Source: an uncultured Acidobacteriota bacterium
GTDB taxonomy: Bacteria; Acidobacteriota; Terriglobia; Terriglobales; Acidobacteriaceae
Assembly (NCBI GenBank): GCA_903832475.1
Contig: CAILBQ010000470.1
Location: forward strand, 1-20,751
Length of the DNA stretch: 20,751 nucleotides
Direction of reading: 5' to 3'
The first letter of the stretch is position 1. Each line of letters starts with the position of its first letter. The notes under the pieces were generated by a model that saw only the letters and a list, made by a program, of their open reading frames with translations, was not told the origin of the DNA and ran no database searches. Positions 1 to 7,137 of the stretch are shown piece after piece. The translations under genes were made by a program, and so were the position numbers.

Positions 1-441
1 CTCCACCCATTTGGCCAGCCGGCCTTTTACCTGGACCAGATCTTCGACAAGCAGGTCCGGGCGGGAAGCCTTGTCCAGGGTGAAAACCAGCAGTCCCACG
101 CCGCGCAAAACCCCACACAGAGCACGAGCCAATTCGGGCTTGAGGTGATGAAAGTCGATGCGGTCGCCGGAAAAGCTGCGGGTCACTGCACCATTGGACG
201 TAATCATGGGCGCATCCGCTCGCAGGCCGACGTCTTCGAGCAGGGGTGCCGTGAAGGCCTGGCGCCGCCCGGTGGCGATGGCGATCACGATGCCGGCGGC
301 CTGGGCTTCGCGCAGGGCGCGCTGGTTTCGCTCGCTCACCACGGTGGAGAAATCCGGCAGGAGCGTGCCATCCATGTCGATGGCGATGAGGCGAGCCGGT
401 CCAATGGAGACGGGGGGAGATTCCAGCAGGGAAGTGTCCAT
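1..441 (-). CDS. HAD-superfamily hydrolase (Cof/IIB type), N-terminal part
   Basis: Only the first 147 residues are present; the gene continues past the left edge. The frame opens with ATG at 441 and reads MDTSLLESPPVS. HAD motif I, DMDGTLL, lies at about residues 23-29 with both catalytic aspartates, and motif II follows as MITSNGA near residue 100. The spacing between them and the IATGRR segment resemble the Cof/YbiV/SupH group of HAD class IIB phosphatases, which act in the cytoplasm on sugar phosphates, nucleotides or FMN-like substrates. The substrate cannot be told from this fragment, and the cap and motifs III/IV are outside the window. Only a weak AGG lies about 12 bases before the ATG. 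Family assignment is firm, function is not. Confidence 0.9.
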   Translation of the reverse strand, partial: MDTSLLESPPVSIGPARLIAIDMDGTLLPDFSTVVSERNQRALREAQAAGIVIAIATGRRQAFTAPLLEDVGLRADAPMITSNGAVTRSFSGDRIDFHHLKPELARALCGVLRGVGLLVFTLDKASRPDLLVEDLVQVKGRLAKWVE

Positions 442-533
442 GACTCAAGTTTACCTGCTGATTGGCTTTTCGATGTTGAAGAGCGCTGGGCAAGAGAGCC
501 GGTGTCCATCCCGGGGCGGTGTAGTCTTTTTGG

Positions 534-746
534 ATGAGCGACTTGAAGATTTTGATTTGCCGGGAGTGCCATGCGGAGGTCACGGCGTCGACGGCGTTCG
601 AATCCTGTCCGGCGTGTGGAGGGGGGCTGGTTGCCTTGCCGGGCGGGGATCTGGCGGGGTCTGGCGCGCCGCCCCGGGTTGCGGATCATCGCGGGATCCT
701 ACTGCCGAGGCGCCATGCGGTGGGCGGGGTCATTACTCCGCGATAA
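534..746 (+). CDS. Possible small zinc-ribbon protein (70 aa), doubtful
   Basis: This short ORF sits in the 400-base space between the HAD gene and the cytochrome c gene. The first 35 residues look like a real zinc ribbon: a CxxC knuckle (C9 and C12 in ICRECH) followed by a second one (C25 and C28 in CPACGGG), 12 residues apart. The rest is glycine, proline and arginine rich with no visible fold. There is no good Shine-Dalgarno sequence before the ATG. I do not recognise a specific family. It could be a genuine small metal-binding protein of unknown role, the remnant of a longer gene, or a chance ORF in GC-rich DNA. Nothing else gene-like is supported between 442 and 839. Confidence 0.4.
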   Translation: MSDLKILICRECHAEVTASTAFESCPACGGGLVALPGGDLAGSGAPPRVADHRGILLPRRHAVGGVITPR

Positions 747-757
747 GACAATCCACC

Positions 758-815
758 AAAACGGGGTGTGCCGCAGCAGGGAGACACTTTCCCCCACCTC
801 GATCGGGCACACCCC
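758..815 (-). terminator. Hairpin between convergent genes, candidate terminator of the cytochrome c gene
   Basis: Perfect 10-bp arms GGGGTGTGCC (763-772) and GGCACACCCC (806-815) enclose 33 bases that contain a smaller nested hairpin (GGGA 779-782, TCCC 790-793). On the minus strand the outer stem is followed at 761-758 by four T residues. It lies 25 bases past the cytochrome c stop codon and 16 bases past the possible zinc-ribbon stop, so it could serve both directions. The large loop makes it an atypical intrinsic terminator. Confidence 0.4.
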
Positions 816-839
816 TTGTCGCCAGTCCGGCGAAAGCTC

Positions 840-1325
840 TTACTCTGATGGCTTGGCCGTTTCGGGAGCAGCAGCGCCACCCTTGGAGAGCGAGCGCACG
901 TAAATGACCAGGTTCCAGAGCTCTTCTGTCTTGGCGCGGCCTTCTTCGCCGGGCATCTTGCCTTTGCCCTTCACAATCAGCTCATAGATCTGTTGATCGG
1001 TCTGGGAAGCGAGAGTGGCTGGGTTGGACAGATCGGACATGGTCAAGCCCATGTCTTTGGCGAGATCAGTCTTGCCGTCGCCTTTGTCGCCATGGCACAT
1101 CTGGCAGTCGTAGCCGTACTGCTTCTTGGCGCGGGCTTGGGATTCGGGGGTAGGCTTCACCGGATTCTTGACGTTGGGCATGGCATTGGGCGCAGGCGTT
1201 GGAGCCGGCATCGCGGCGGGCGCGGGAGCCGGGGTGGTTGCAGGTTCCTGCAGGAACCGCAGGCCTCCCGGGCTTGACAATCCAAAAGCGACCATCGCGG
1301 AAACAATCAGCATTGGTTTCAACAT
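840..1325 (-). CDS. Secreted c-type cytochrome (class I, monoheme)
   Basis: This 161-residue protein starts with an apparent Sec signal (residues 1-18, MLKPMLIVSAMVAFGLSS), then an alanine/proline-rich linker to about residue 60, then one cytochrome c domain. The heme attachment motif is CQMCH (C74, C77, H78), followed by GDKGDGK. M124 in KGKMPGEEGR is the likely second axial ligand, and WNLVIYVRSLSK forms the usual C-terminal helix. It should carry electrons in the periplasm, perhaps tethered by the flexible linker; its partner is unknown. ATG at 1325 is supported by GGGAGG at 1330-1335. It appears monocistronic and has a Crp/Fnr-like site and a good -10 box upstream. Confidence 0.92.
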   Translation of the reverse strand: MLKPMLIVSAMVAFGLSSPGGLRFLQEPATTPAPAPAAMPAPTPAPNAMPNVKNPVKPTPESQARAKKQYGYDCQMCHGDKGDGKTDLAKDMGLTMSDLSNPATLASQTDQQIYELIVKGKGKMPGEEGRAKTEELWNLVIYVRSLSKGGAAAPETAKPSE

Positions 1326-1386
1326 AGAGCCTCCCGGAAGTGGATGGTTTGGGTACGCATCTCACACCCGTTTCAATCCAGGCAGG

Positions 1387-1429
1387 ATTGTAGACCTAAT
1401 TTTCAAGGTGCGGACGTGATCTTTATCAC
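1387..1429 (-). promoter_or_regulatory. Candidate Crp/Fnr-type operator plus -10 box for the cytochrome c gene
   Basis: A perfect palindrome GTGAT-CTTT-ATCAC lies at 1416-1429 and matches the form recognised by Crp/Fnr-superfamily regulators (Crp core GTGA-N6-TCAC; Fnr TTGAT-N4-ATCAA). On the minus strand a TACAAT hexamer (1392 to 1387) matches the -10 consensus at five of six positions. Transcription would start near 1380-1381, putting the palindrome centre at about -42, the class II activator position. No good -35 box is present, as expected for an activator-dependent promoter. The 5' leader would be about 55 bases. The geometry is seen in the sequence; the regulator is inferred. Confidence 0.5.
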
Positions 1430-1501
1430 TCGGGCTGGGGCGCGGGTTGAGGGAAGCAACAGTGCGAAGAACTTAGTAAGGATATGGAGGACTGCGTCGG
1501 C

Positions 1502-1927
1502 CTAATTGGTGACGAGACCCTCGGCCACGGCGAGGCGGGCCTGCCGTTCGTCGAAGGTCCAGAAGCGGTCGGCTTTCAGTTCGAGGGCGGCTGCGACGTG
1601 CAGCGAGTCGAGGGTGCGGACGCCGAGTCTGGGCCCGTGTCGCTTGGCCGAATCGACACAGGCGGAAAACCCCGGATTGGGAAATGGGGTCATGACCCAG
1701 ACGCCGGTGTGGCAATCCTGTTCGAAATCCGCGTAGGTAGCTTGAGCATGGGCTTCTGAGATTCTCCCGCGAAACGCCCACTGAAAAATCGCGTTTGCGA
1801 TCTCGGCTTGGTGGAAAGGGGTGACAAGGACGACCGGCTTGGATGCGAGGCGCTGCTCAGCTTCAAACGAATGTTGATCGCTCAGGTAGCAGGAAAAGAG
1901 AAAGCTTGTGTCTGGGTAGAGGATCAA
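1502..1927 (-). CDS. vapC: PIN-domain toxin, VapC-like ribonuclease
   Basis: The 141-residue product is a single PIN domain of usual VapC length. The acidic metal-binding residues are in place: D6 in YPDTS, E42 in HQAEI, D107 in RTLDSLHVAAA and D126 in TFDERQ. VapC toxins are Mg2+-dependent endoribonucleases that cut tRNA or rRNA when released from their antitoxin. The start is TTG at 1927, overlapping the antitoxin stop by four bases (TTGA), with AAGGA a few bases upstream inside the antitoxin gene. No other start precedes D6, so translational coupling to the antitoxin is likely. The target RNA cannot be predicted. Confidence 0.9.
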   Translation of the reverse strand: MILYPDTSFLFSCYLSDQHSFEAEQRLASKPVVLVTPFHQAEIANAIFQWAFRGRISEAHAQATYADFEQDCHTGVWVMTPFPNPGFSACVDSAKRHGPRLGVRTLDSLHVAAALELKADRFWTFDERQARLAVAEGLVTN

Positions 1928-2163
1928 TACCGGCTTTCCTTGCGCGCTTCCAACACTCCGTTCTCCTCGAATACTAGATCGCCAAAGATGCGCTTGCGTC
2001 GAGCTTCAAAGTCGGGCCATTCCACGGAGGGTTGGGGTGTTGCTTCCGGCACGATCTTGGCCAGTACCGTGTCGCGTTCGCGGAGTTCGACCGTTTCGCC
2101 GGCCTTGAGCCAGGCTTTGAGCTGGCGGGTGTCGCGAAGTTGGCGGAGGTTCACGGAGGGCAT
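1924..2163 (-). CDS. Type II antitoxin, Phd/YefM-like
   Basis: The 79-residue protein has the antitoxin layout: an N-terminal DNA-binding part (MPSVNLRQLRDTRQLKAWLKAGETVELRERDTVLAKIVPE) and a charged C-terminal tail from about residue 45 that would wrap the toxin. The pattern of a short helix, then GETVELRERDTVLAKIVP, resembles Phd/YefM proteins, where it reads GE-V-I-RGKPVARLVP. It would neutralise the PIN toxin encoded immediately downstream and autorepress the pair. It starts at ATG 2163, directly below two tandem TGTGTCACAA repeats, and lies 64 bases after the permease stop on the same strand, so some read-through from that operon is possible. Confidence 0.82.
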   Translation of the reverse strand: MPSVNLRQLRDTRQLKAWLKAGETVELRERDTVLAKIVPEATPQPSVEWPDFEARRKRIFGDLVFEENGVLEARKESRY

Positions 2164-2171
2164 ACGTCCAA

Positions 2172-2199
2172 TGTGTCACAACGGTGTGTCACAAGTCAA
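2172..2199 (-). promoter_or_regulatory. Tandem palindromic operator at the toxin-antitoxin promoter
   Basis: The 10-base word TGTGTCACAA occurs twice (2172-2181 and 2185-2194) at a 13-base period, and each copy contains the odd palindrome TGTG-T-CACA. On the minus strand a TTGACT hexamer (2199 to 2194), close to the -35 consensus, abuts the second copy. A matching -10 box is weak, and the first repeat ends only nine bases before the antitoxin ATG. The layout fits an autoregulatory operator bound by the antitoxin or the toxin-antitoxin complex. Confidence 0.5.
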
Positions 2200-2227
2200 A
2201 GCTACTCAATCAACCTGCTGGAACGGC

Positions 2228-3487
2228 CTACTCGTAACGGAGGGCTTCGGCGGGAAGAATGCGAGCGGCCGTCGAAGAAGGGTAGAGAGTGGCCAGCAAG
2301 GATATGCCGATAGAAACTGCTCCGACCAGGACGCCATCCTGCCATTCCGGCGCGAAGGGAAGGGTGTCGATGCTGTAGACGGCGGCGGAGAGGGCGAAGT
2401 GGTAGTGGGCTCCGGCCCAGCAGCCGAGGTAGCCGAGGATCAGGCCGGCGGCGGTTCCGAGGACGCTGATGAGCAGGCCTTGCAGCAGGAAGATGCGGCG
2501 GACCTGGCCGGGGAGGACACCGAAGCTCATCATGACGGCAACGTCGCGCGTCTTCTCCATCACCATCATGGTAAGGGCGATGAGGATATTGAGGGCGGCG
2601 ACCAGGACGATAAGGCCAATGATGATGAAGGTGACGGTCTTTTCGAGGGCCAGGGCGCGGAAGAGTTCGCGATTGGTTTCGATCCAGTTGGTGGTTTCGA
2701 AGCCCTTGCCGGCGGCCTGCTCGATTTCGCGGCCAATCTCCTGCGCCTTATATAAGTCGTCGATGCGGAAGCTGATGATGGAGATGAGGTCGGGTTCGCT
2801 GAACAGCCTTTGGGCATCCGCCAGGCGCAGGAAGGCCATGGCGGAGTCGTACTGGTAGAAGCCGGAGTGGAAAATGCCGGCGACGCGAAAGCGCTGGTAG
2901 CGGGGTGTGACGCCGAGAGGGGTCAGTTCGCCCTGCGGGCTGGTGACAAGGACGGAGTCGCCGACAGTGGCCCCGATGGTTTCGGCAAGGTCGCTGCCCA
3001 GGACCATGGGGGGAAGCGCAGCGTCGGGGGAGTCGACGGTGCTGGCGCCCCCGGCGAAGCTGGGAGACAGATCGGCGGCCGAGCCGGAGGTGATGAAGCC
3101 GAGCAGATCGCTTACCTTGCGCTCCTGGTCAGGGAGGATGCCTTTGATCAGAGCATAGCCTGCGCGGGAGCTGCGCGATACCAGCACCTGACCATACATG
3201 CCGGGAGCGGCTGCGGTGACGTGGGGCAAATGGCTGAGGCGCGCGAGCAAGGGCTGCCAGTCGCGCATGCCGTCGCCCTTGGTCTTGATGAGGTCGACGT
3301 GGGCAGTGCTGCCGAGCAGGCGATCCTGCAAATCGCGCTTCATGCCGTTAGTGACAGCGAGGGCAATGATCAGGGCGGCGACTCCGGCAGCCACGCCGGC
3401 GACGGAGATCAGGGTGATGAGGCCGATGACCGCCTGGCGGCGCTTGGCCCTGAGGTAGCGCATGGCGATGTAGAGCTCAAAGCGCAT
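2228..3487 (-). CDS. ABC transporter permease, LolC/LolE (MacB-like) family
   Basis: The 419-residue protein has the LolC/LolE build: one N-terminal membrane segment (residues 19-46, preceded by IAMRYLRAKRRQ), a large extracytoplasmic MacB-type core domain (about 48-280), then three membrane segments (285-309, 332-356, 384-402). EKTRDVAVMMSFGV (311-324) is the family's coupling-helix region between the first two C-terminal segments, and the end, TAARILPAEALRYE, is also typical. In Lol systems such permeases work with the ATPase LolD to release lipoproteins from the inner membrane. No ATPase gene lies next to it here, so the partner must be elsewhere. The start follows the beta-propeller gene stop by only eight bases, so the two are almost certainly one transcript. 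LolC cannot be separated from LolE. Confidence 0.9.
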   Translation of the reverse strand: MRFELYIAMRYLRAKRRQAVIGLITLISVAGVAAGVAALIIALAVTNGMKRDLQDRLLGSTAHVDLIKTKGDGMRDWQPLLARLSHLPHVTAAAPGMYGQVLVSRSSRAGYALIKGILPDQERKVSDLLGFITSGSAADLSPSFAGGASTVDSPDAALPPMVLGSDLAETIGATVGDSVLVTSPQGELTPLGVTPRYQRFRVAGIFHSGFYQYDSAMAFLRLADAQRLFSEPDLISIISFRIDDLYKAQEIGREIEQAAGKGFETTNWIETNRELFRALALEKTVTFIIIGLIVLVAALNILIALTMMVMEKTRDVAVMMSFGVLPGQVRRIFLLQGLLISVLGTAAGLILGYLGCWAGAHYHFALSAAVYSIDTLPFAPEWQDGVLVGAVSIGISLLATLYPSSTAARILPAEALRYE

Positions 3488-3495
3488 CAGGCGGC

Positions 3496-5958
3496 CTACT
3501 TCTTGACTGGCAGCGGCGCCTTCGCGGGCTGCGAGGTGGCCGCGGGAGCCTGCACGATCACTTTGCCGGTGGCCATGTTGTCATGGCGATCGTAGGCGCG
3601 GACGGTGATGAGGTGTTCGATGGCTTGACTGCTTTCAGCGGGCTGTTCTTCGGTGGAGTCGTCGCTGTGCCGGCGGAGAGGAACAACCACGGAATAGTGC
3701 TCTTCGCGAGAGTCGGACAGCTTACCCAGCGGCTCAATATACTGCCAGGGTCCGGCATCCACGGAATATTCAGCCTTGATGATGGGAGAGCTTTCATCCT
3801 TGGCGACGAAGGAAATGCGGACGCTGAGGTCTTTGTCGCAGGGTGCTGATTTGCATTCGGAGACTTTGGGAACTTCTGCCCTGAGGCCCGAGATAGCGGG
3901 AGGCGTGGTGTCGAGTTCGAAGCGTTCGCTGGTCAGCTCGCCGGTCAGGGCATCGCTTGGAGAGTGCGAGGGTGCGTCGCTGGCGACAACGCGCACGTGA
4001 TATCCGCCGTCGGGAAGGGAAGCGCCGTCAAAGCTGTAGACCTTCTCGGTGAGGTTCTTTTTGAGAGGACGCCAGACGGTCTCGCCGTCGCCGCGAATGT
4101 AGAGATCAAACTTGAGGTCGTCGCCGTTGTCGTCGTGGGCGGTCCAGCGGACGGTGACGGCGGTGCGGTCTTTCTGGGCCTGAATAGGAGTGGTAGCGGC
4201 GCCGGCGTTGGGATCGAAGGCAATTCCGCCGTTCTGGCCGGCGTTGGGGAAGGCGATGGTGACGGTGGGCGCCTGGCCGGGCTGCTGCGGCTGGGGAGTG
4301 AAGCGGGCGCCGGGGACAACGATCAGGTCATCGACGGCGGGCGCCGCGTTGATGGCGAGGAAGTTGACGCCAATTCCCGAGACTTCGCTGTCTGTGCCGG
4401 CGAGGGTCACTTTCCATTGCAGATAGCGGCCGGGGGGCGACGCGACCTTGCCGTTGGTGGCGGGCTGCCAGATACTCCAACCCCAGTTCACTTCGTTGCG
4501 GACGGGTTGTTCGACGTTACCGGAACGCGTGGAGAGTTCGTAGCCGTGTGAGCCGGGGTCGACTTCGACGCGTCCCCAGTGGGCGTCCGCGCCAGCGTCG
4601 AGCACGTCGCTGGCGTAGGTATGGTCGGACGGGCTGGAGGGTTCTTTGCTGAGCCGGTAGAGCTTGCCGGTATTGGCGGTGCCGATCAGCCAGCCTTCGG
4701 CGGTCGGCGCCATGGAGACCGCCTGCTGCGCTTCAAGATGGGCGACGTCGCTGAAACTACCGTCGGTATGGATGGTAAAGATGCGGCCGCGATTGCCGGT
4801 AAGAGCGGTGATGCCTTCGTCGGCCGCCGCCAGCTTGTAGACGATGTCGTCCTTGCCCGACCAGAGTTTGCGCGGAGCTTCATACGTCTTGAGCGCGAAG
4901 ATTTCGGTTCCTTCAGGAAGAGCGGTGCTGGCATTGGCGGCCTGCACGGAACCTGGCTGCACGAAGCTGATGGTGATGCTGCTCATGCCCTGCTGCACGG
5001 AGAGAGGCGGCAATGGATTGTGGCTCTTGTCGCCCACGTCTGCCTCGTAAATGGTGTTGTCTGCGCCCACGGCGAGGGCGGTGACTTCGCGGCGGGGAGC
5101 GCTGAAGAGCACGTAGCCGCGGCCTTCGGGGCTGATGCGGTAGACGAGGCCGGAGCCGTCGGTGCCGGCGAGCAGGTTGCCGTACGTATCCCAGGCGAGG
5201 ACGCGGATGTGTTGCTCGTCCGATTTGAAGAATGTTTCGGCGGCGGGCTGCTTGTCTGCAACATTGATGCGGTAGACGGCGCCCGGGCCGCCTGCGGCGA
5301 TGTAGAGCTTGCCGGCTTTGTCGAAGGTCAGGTCCCAGAGGTAGCGCGACTTGTTTTCAGCTTTTCCCTCGGACTTTGCTTCTGGCTTGGCGGTGTCGGC
5401 GGCTGTTTTCTTTTCAGCCATCTCTGCTTTTTCCAAGTCGAAAACGACTTCCGCAGTGGTTTCGTCGACGGGCTTGGCGGCGTCTGGCTTGATGCGGTAG
5501 ACCTTGCCGTCAGGAATGGTGGCTGCGTAGAGGTTTCCATCGGGCCCCAGAACGAGCGCTTGCACCGCCAGCGCCTTGGTCTCGAAGAGCTTTTCCTGCT
5601 TGTAGGCGCCTTTGCCGTCCGGGGTGAGGCGCAGGACAGTTGCCGGTGAGCCGGTGCCGACGAAGATGGGGCTGGAAGCATCTTTGCCGGCGGCGATGGC
5701 CCATACGAAGGTCGAGGGGGTGGTCAGCAGATCCTTGGCGACGGGGCCGATGCGCAGCTTGCCATCGCTGGTGATCTGCACGCCTTGCGGCGTTCCTTTT
5801 TCGAATTCTTCAAAGCGCGATTGCGTCCAGAGTTTTGTTCCCTGGGAGTGAGTCGGTGCGCTGCAGGCGAGGATCAAGCCGGTGACAAGCAGGCAGGACT
5901 GTCGGCAGGCGATAACCGATAAAGAATTCCGAAAGGGACGAATACACGATAGCTTCAT
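3496..5958 (-). CDS. Exported beta-propeller protein with C-terminal Ig-like domains
   Basis: I choose ATG at 5958, giving 820 residues, because it is followed by a signal sequence and because longer versions would overlap the dehydrogenase gene. The signal ends near residue 32. ILAC at 29-32 could be a loose lipobox (C32), or cleavage may fall after THS. Residues of roughly 60-480 hold repeated blades of the kind LGPDGNLYAATIPDGKVYRI and FDKAGKLYIAAGGPGAVYRI, typical of NHL/WD40-like propellers. A lysine/glutamate/alanine-rich loop (near 185-205) interrupts them. The part beyond about 600 resembles fibronectin/Ig-like domains (DTTPPAISGLRAEV; YSVDAGPWQYIEPLGK). It is probably a scaffold or binding protein of the periplasm or cell surface; ligand unknown. 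It sits between the dehydrogenase (34-base gap) and the permease (8-base gap). Confidence 0.85.
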   Translation of the reverse strand: MKLSCIRPFRNSLSVIACRQSCLLVTGLILACSAPTHSQGTKLWTQSRFEEFEKGTPQGVQITSDGKLRIGPVAKDLLTTPSTFVWAIAAGKDASSPIFVGTGSPATVLRLTPDGKGAYKQEKLFETKALAVQALVLGPDGNLYAATIPDGKVYRIKPDAAKPVDETTAEVVFDLEKAEMAEKKTAADTAKPEAKSEGKAENKSRYLWDLTFDKAGKLYIAAGGPGAVYRINVADKQPAAETFFKSDEQHIRVLAWDTYGNLLAGTDGSGLVYRISPEGRGYVLFSAPRREVTALAVGADNTIYEADVGDKSHNPLPPLSVQQGMSSITISFVQPGSVQAANASTALPEGTEIFALKTYEAPRKLWSGKDDIVYKLAAADEGITALTGNRGRIFTIHTDGSFSDVAHLEAQQAVSMAPTAEGWLIGTANTGKLYRLSKEPSSPSDHTYASDVLDAGADAHWGRVEVDPGSHGYELSTRSGNVEQPVRNEVNWGWSIWQPATNGKVASPPGRYLQWKVTLAGTDSEVSGIGVNFLAINAAPAVDDLIVVPGARFTPQPQQPGQAPTVTIAFPNAGQNGGIAFDPNAGAATTPIQAQKDRTAVTVRWTAHDDNGDDLKFDLYIRGDGETVWRPLKKNLTEKVYSFDGASLPDGGYHVRVVASDAPSHSPSDALTGELTSERFELDTTPPAISGLRAEVPKVSECKSAPCDKDLSVRISFVAKDESSPIIKAEYSVDAGPWQYIEPLGKLSDSREEHYSVVVPLRRHSDDSTEEQPAESSQAIEHLITVRAYDRHDNMATGKVIVQAPAATSQPAKAPLPVKK

Positions 5959-5992
5959 GCTGAGGCTGAGTTTACTAGAAGGAGCTTGCGGT

Positions 5993-7000
5993 CTAGTTGG
6001 CAAGGACGGCGCGGTAGCGGACCTTGTTGTTTCGCACCTTGTCGATGGCTTCGTTGACGTGCGACATGGGAAAGCTTTCGATCTGCGCTTTGATGCCGTG
6101 GCGGGCGGCGACATCCATCATTTCGCGCAGGCGGTGCGGGCTGCCGATGGGGGTGCCGCTGATGCTGCGTACGCCGGAGATGAGGGGGAAGGCGTGGATG
6201 GCGAGGGGCGAGGGCGGAACGCCGACGAGGCAGAGTGTGCCGGTGGGGCGAAGCGCGTGAATGAAAGACATCCAATCCAGGTCAGCGTTCACGGTGGTCA
6301 TGATGAAGTCGAAAGTGCCGACTAATTCGCGCATGGCTCTGGGTTCGCGGGTGTTGACGAAGTGATGAGCGCCCAGGGCGCGGGCTTCTTCCTCTTTGGC
6401 GGCGGAAGTTGAGAAGGCTGTGACTTCCGCGCCGAAGACCCGAGCGAACTGGAGCGCCATGTGGCCCAGGCCACCGATGCCGACGATGCCGACACGGGAA
6501 GTGGGATTGATGCCATGCTGGCGCAGCGGATTGTAGACGGTGATGCCTCCGCAGAGCAGAGGGGCGGTGTGCTCGCTGGACAGAGCGTCGGGAATAGGAA
6601 TGGCGAAGCGGGCGTTGACTCGGACGGCTTCGGCAAAGCCGCCGTGGCGGCGCACGCAAGTTGCTTCGGCGGAAGGGCAGAGGTTTTCCATGCCCTGGGT
6701 GCACCACTCGCAGAGGCCGCAGGAATTCGACTGCCAGCCTACGCCGACGCGCTGACCGATGGACAGGGACCGAACGTCCGAGCCAACGGCGGTAACTTTG
6801 CCGATGATTTCATGGCCGGGAATGAAGGGATATTCGCTGATGCCCCAGTCGTTGGCGATGAGGTGCAGGTCGCTGTGGCAGACGGCGCAATGGGAGATGC
6901 GGATTTCGACTTCCTGGGCCAGAAGCAGGCCAGCGTCGTAGCGAAAGGGAAGAAGTTCGGCACCGGCTGCGTGGGCTGCGAGTCCTAAGATATGCGTCAT
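5993..7000 (-). CDS. Zinc-dependent alcohol dehydrogenase (MDR superfamily)
   Basis: The 335-residue protein is a medium-chain dehydrogenase/reductase. Catalytic zinc ligands are C38 (CAVCHSD), H63 in the GHE motif (62-64) and C150 (LLCGGITVY). The structural zinc site is complete with C94, C97, C100 and C108. The Rossmann motif GIGGLGH is at 174-180. The motif set, including CAVCHSDLHLI and the WCTQGMENLC block, fits the YahK/AdhA group of NADP-preferring aldehyde reductases and cinnamyl-alcohol-dehydrogenase-like enzymes; the true substrate is unknown. It should be cytoplasmic. The ATG at 7000 has GAAGG seven bases upstream. It is followed at 34 bases by the beta-propeller gene, an odd partner for a soluble redox enzyme; co-transcription need not mean shared function. 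Confidence 0.93.
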   Translation of the reverse strand: MTHILGLAAHAAGAELLPFRYDAGLLLAQEVEIRISHCAVCHSDLHLIANDWGISEYPFIPGHEIIGKVTAVGSDVRSLSIGQRVGVGWQSNSCGLCEWCTQGMENLCPSAEATCVRRHGGFAEAVRVNARFAIPIPDALSSEHTAPLLCGGITVYNPLRQHGINPTSRVGIVGIGGLGHMALQFARVFGAEVTAFSTSAAKEEEARALGAHHFVNTREPRAMRELVGTFDFIMTTVNADLDWMSFIHALRPTGTLCLVGVPPSPLAIHAFPLISGVRSISGTPIGSPHRLREMMDVAARHGIKAQIESFPMSHVNEAIDKVRNNKVRYRAVLAN

Positions 7001-7137
7001 TGTTTACCTTCGTGCCTGGAAAGAGCCGCGCAGGCGCAGAGCTGTTTGTGGCTCCAGGGTTGCGTTACTTTCCGATCCCGCGTTGACTGTGGAGCGAGGG
7101 AACTGGCCGCCGTCGCAAGCCACCCTCCTCAAGGCAA

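Noticed and set aside
1243..1258. Perfect 16-bp palindrome GGTTCCTGCAGGAACC
   Set aside because: It lies within the cytochrome c coding sequence just after the signal peptide, has no loop or spacing typical of an operator or repeat, and one such palindrome is not surprising in 20 kb.
1808..2755. Open frame of 315 codons on the plus strand
   Set aside because: Covers the antisense of the toxin, antitoxin and part of the permease, all of which have clear family motifs.
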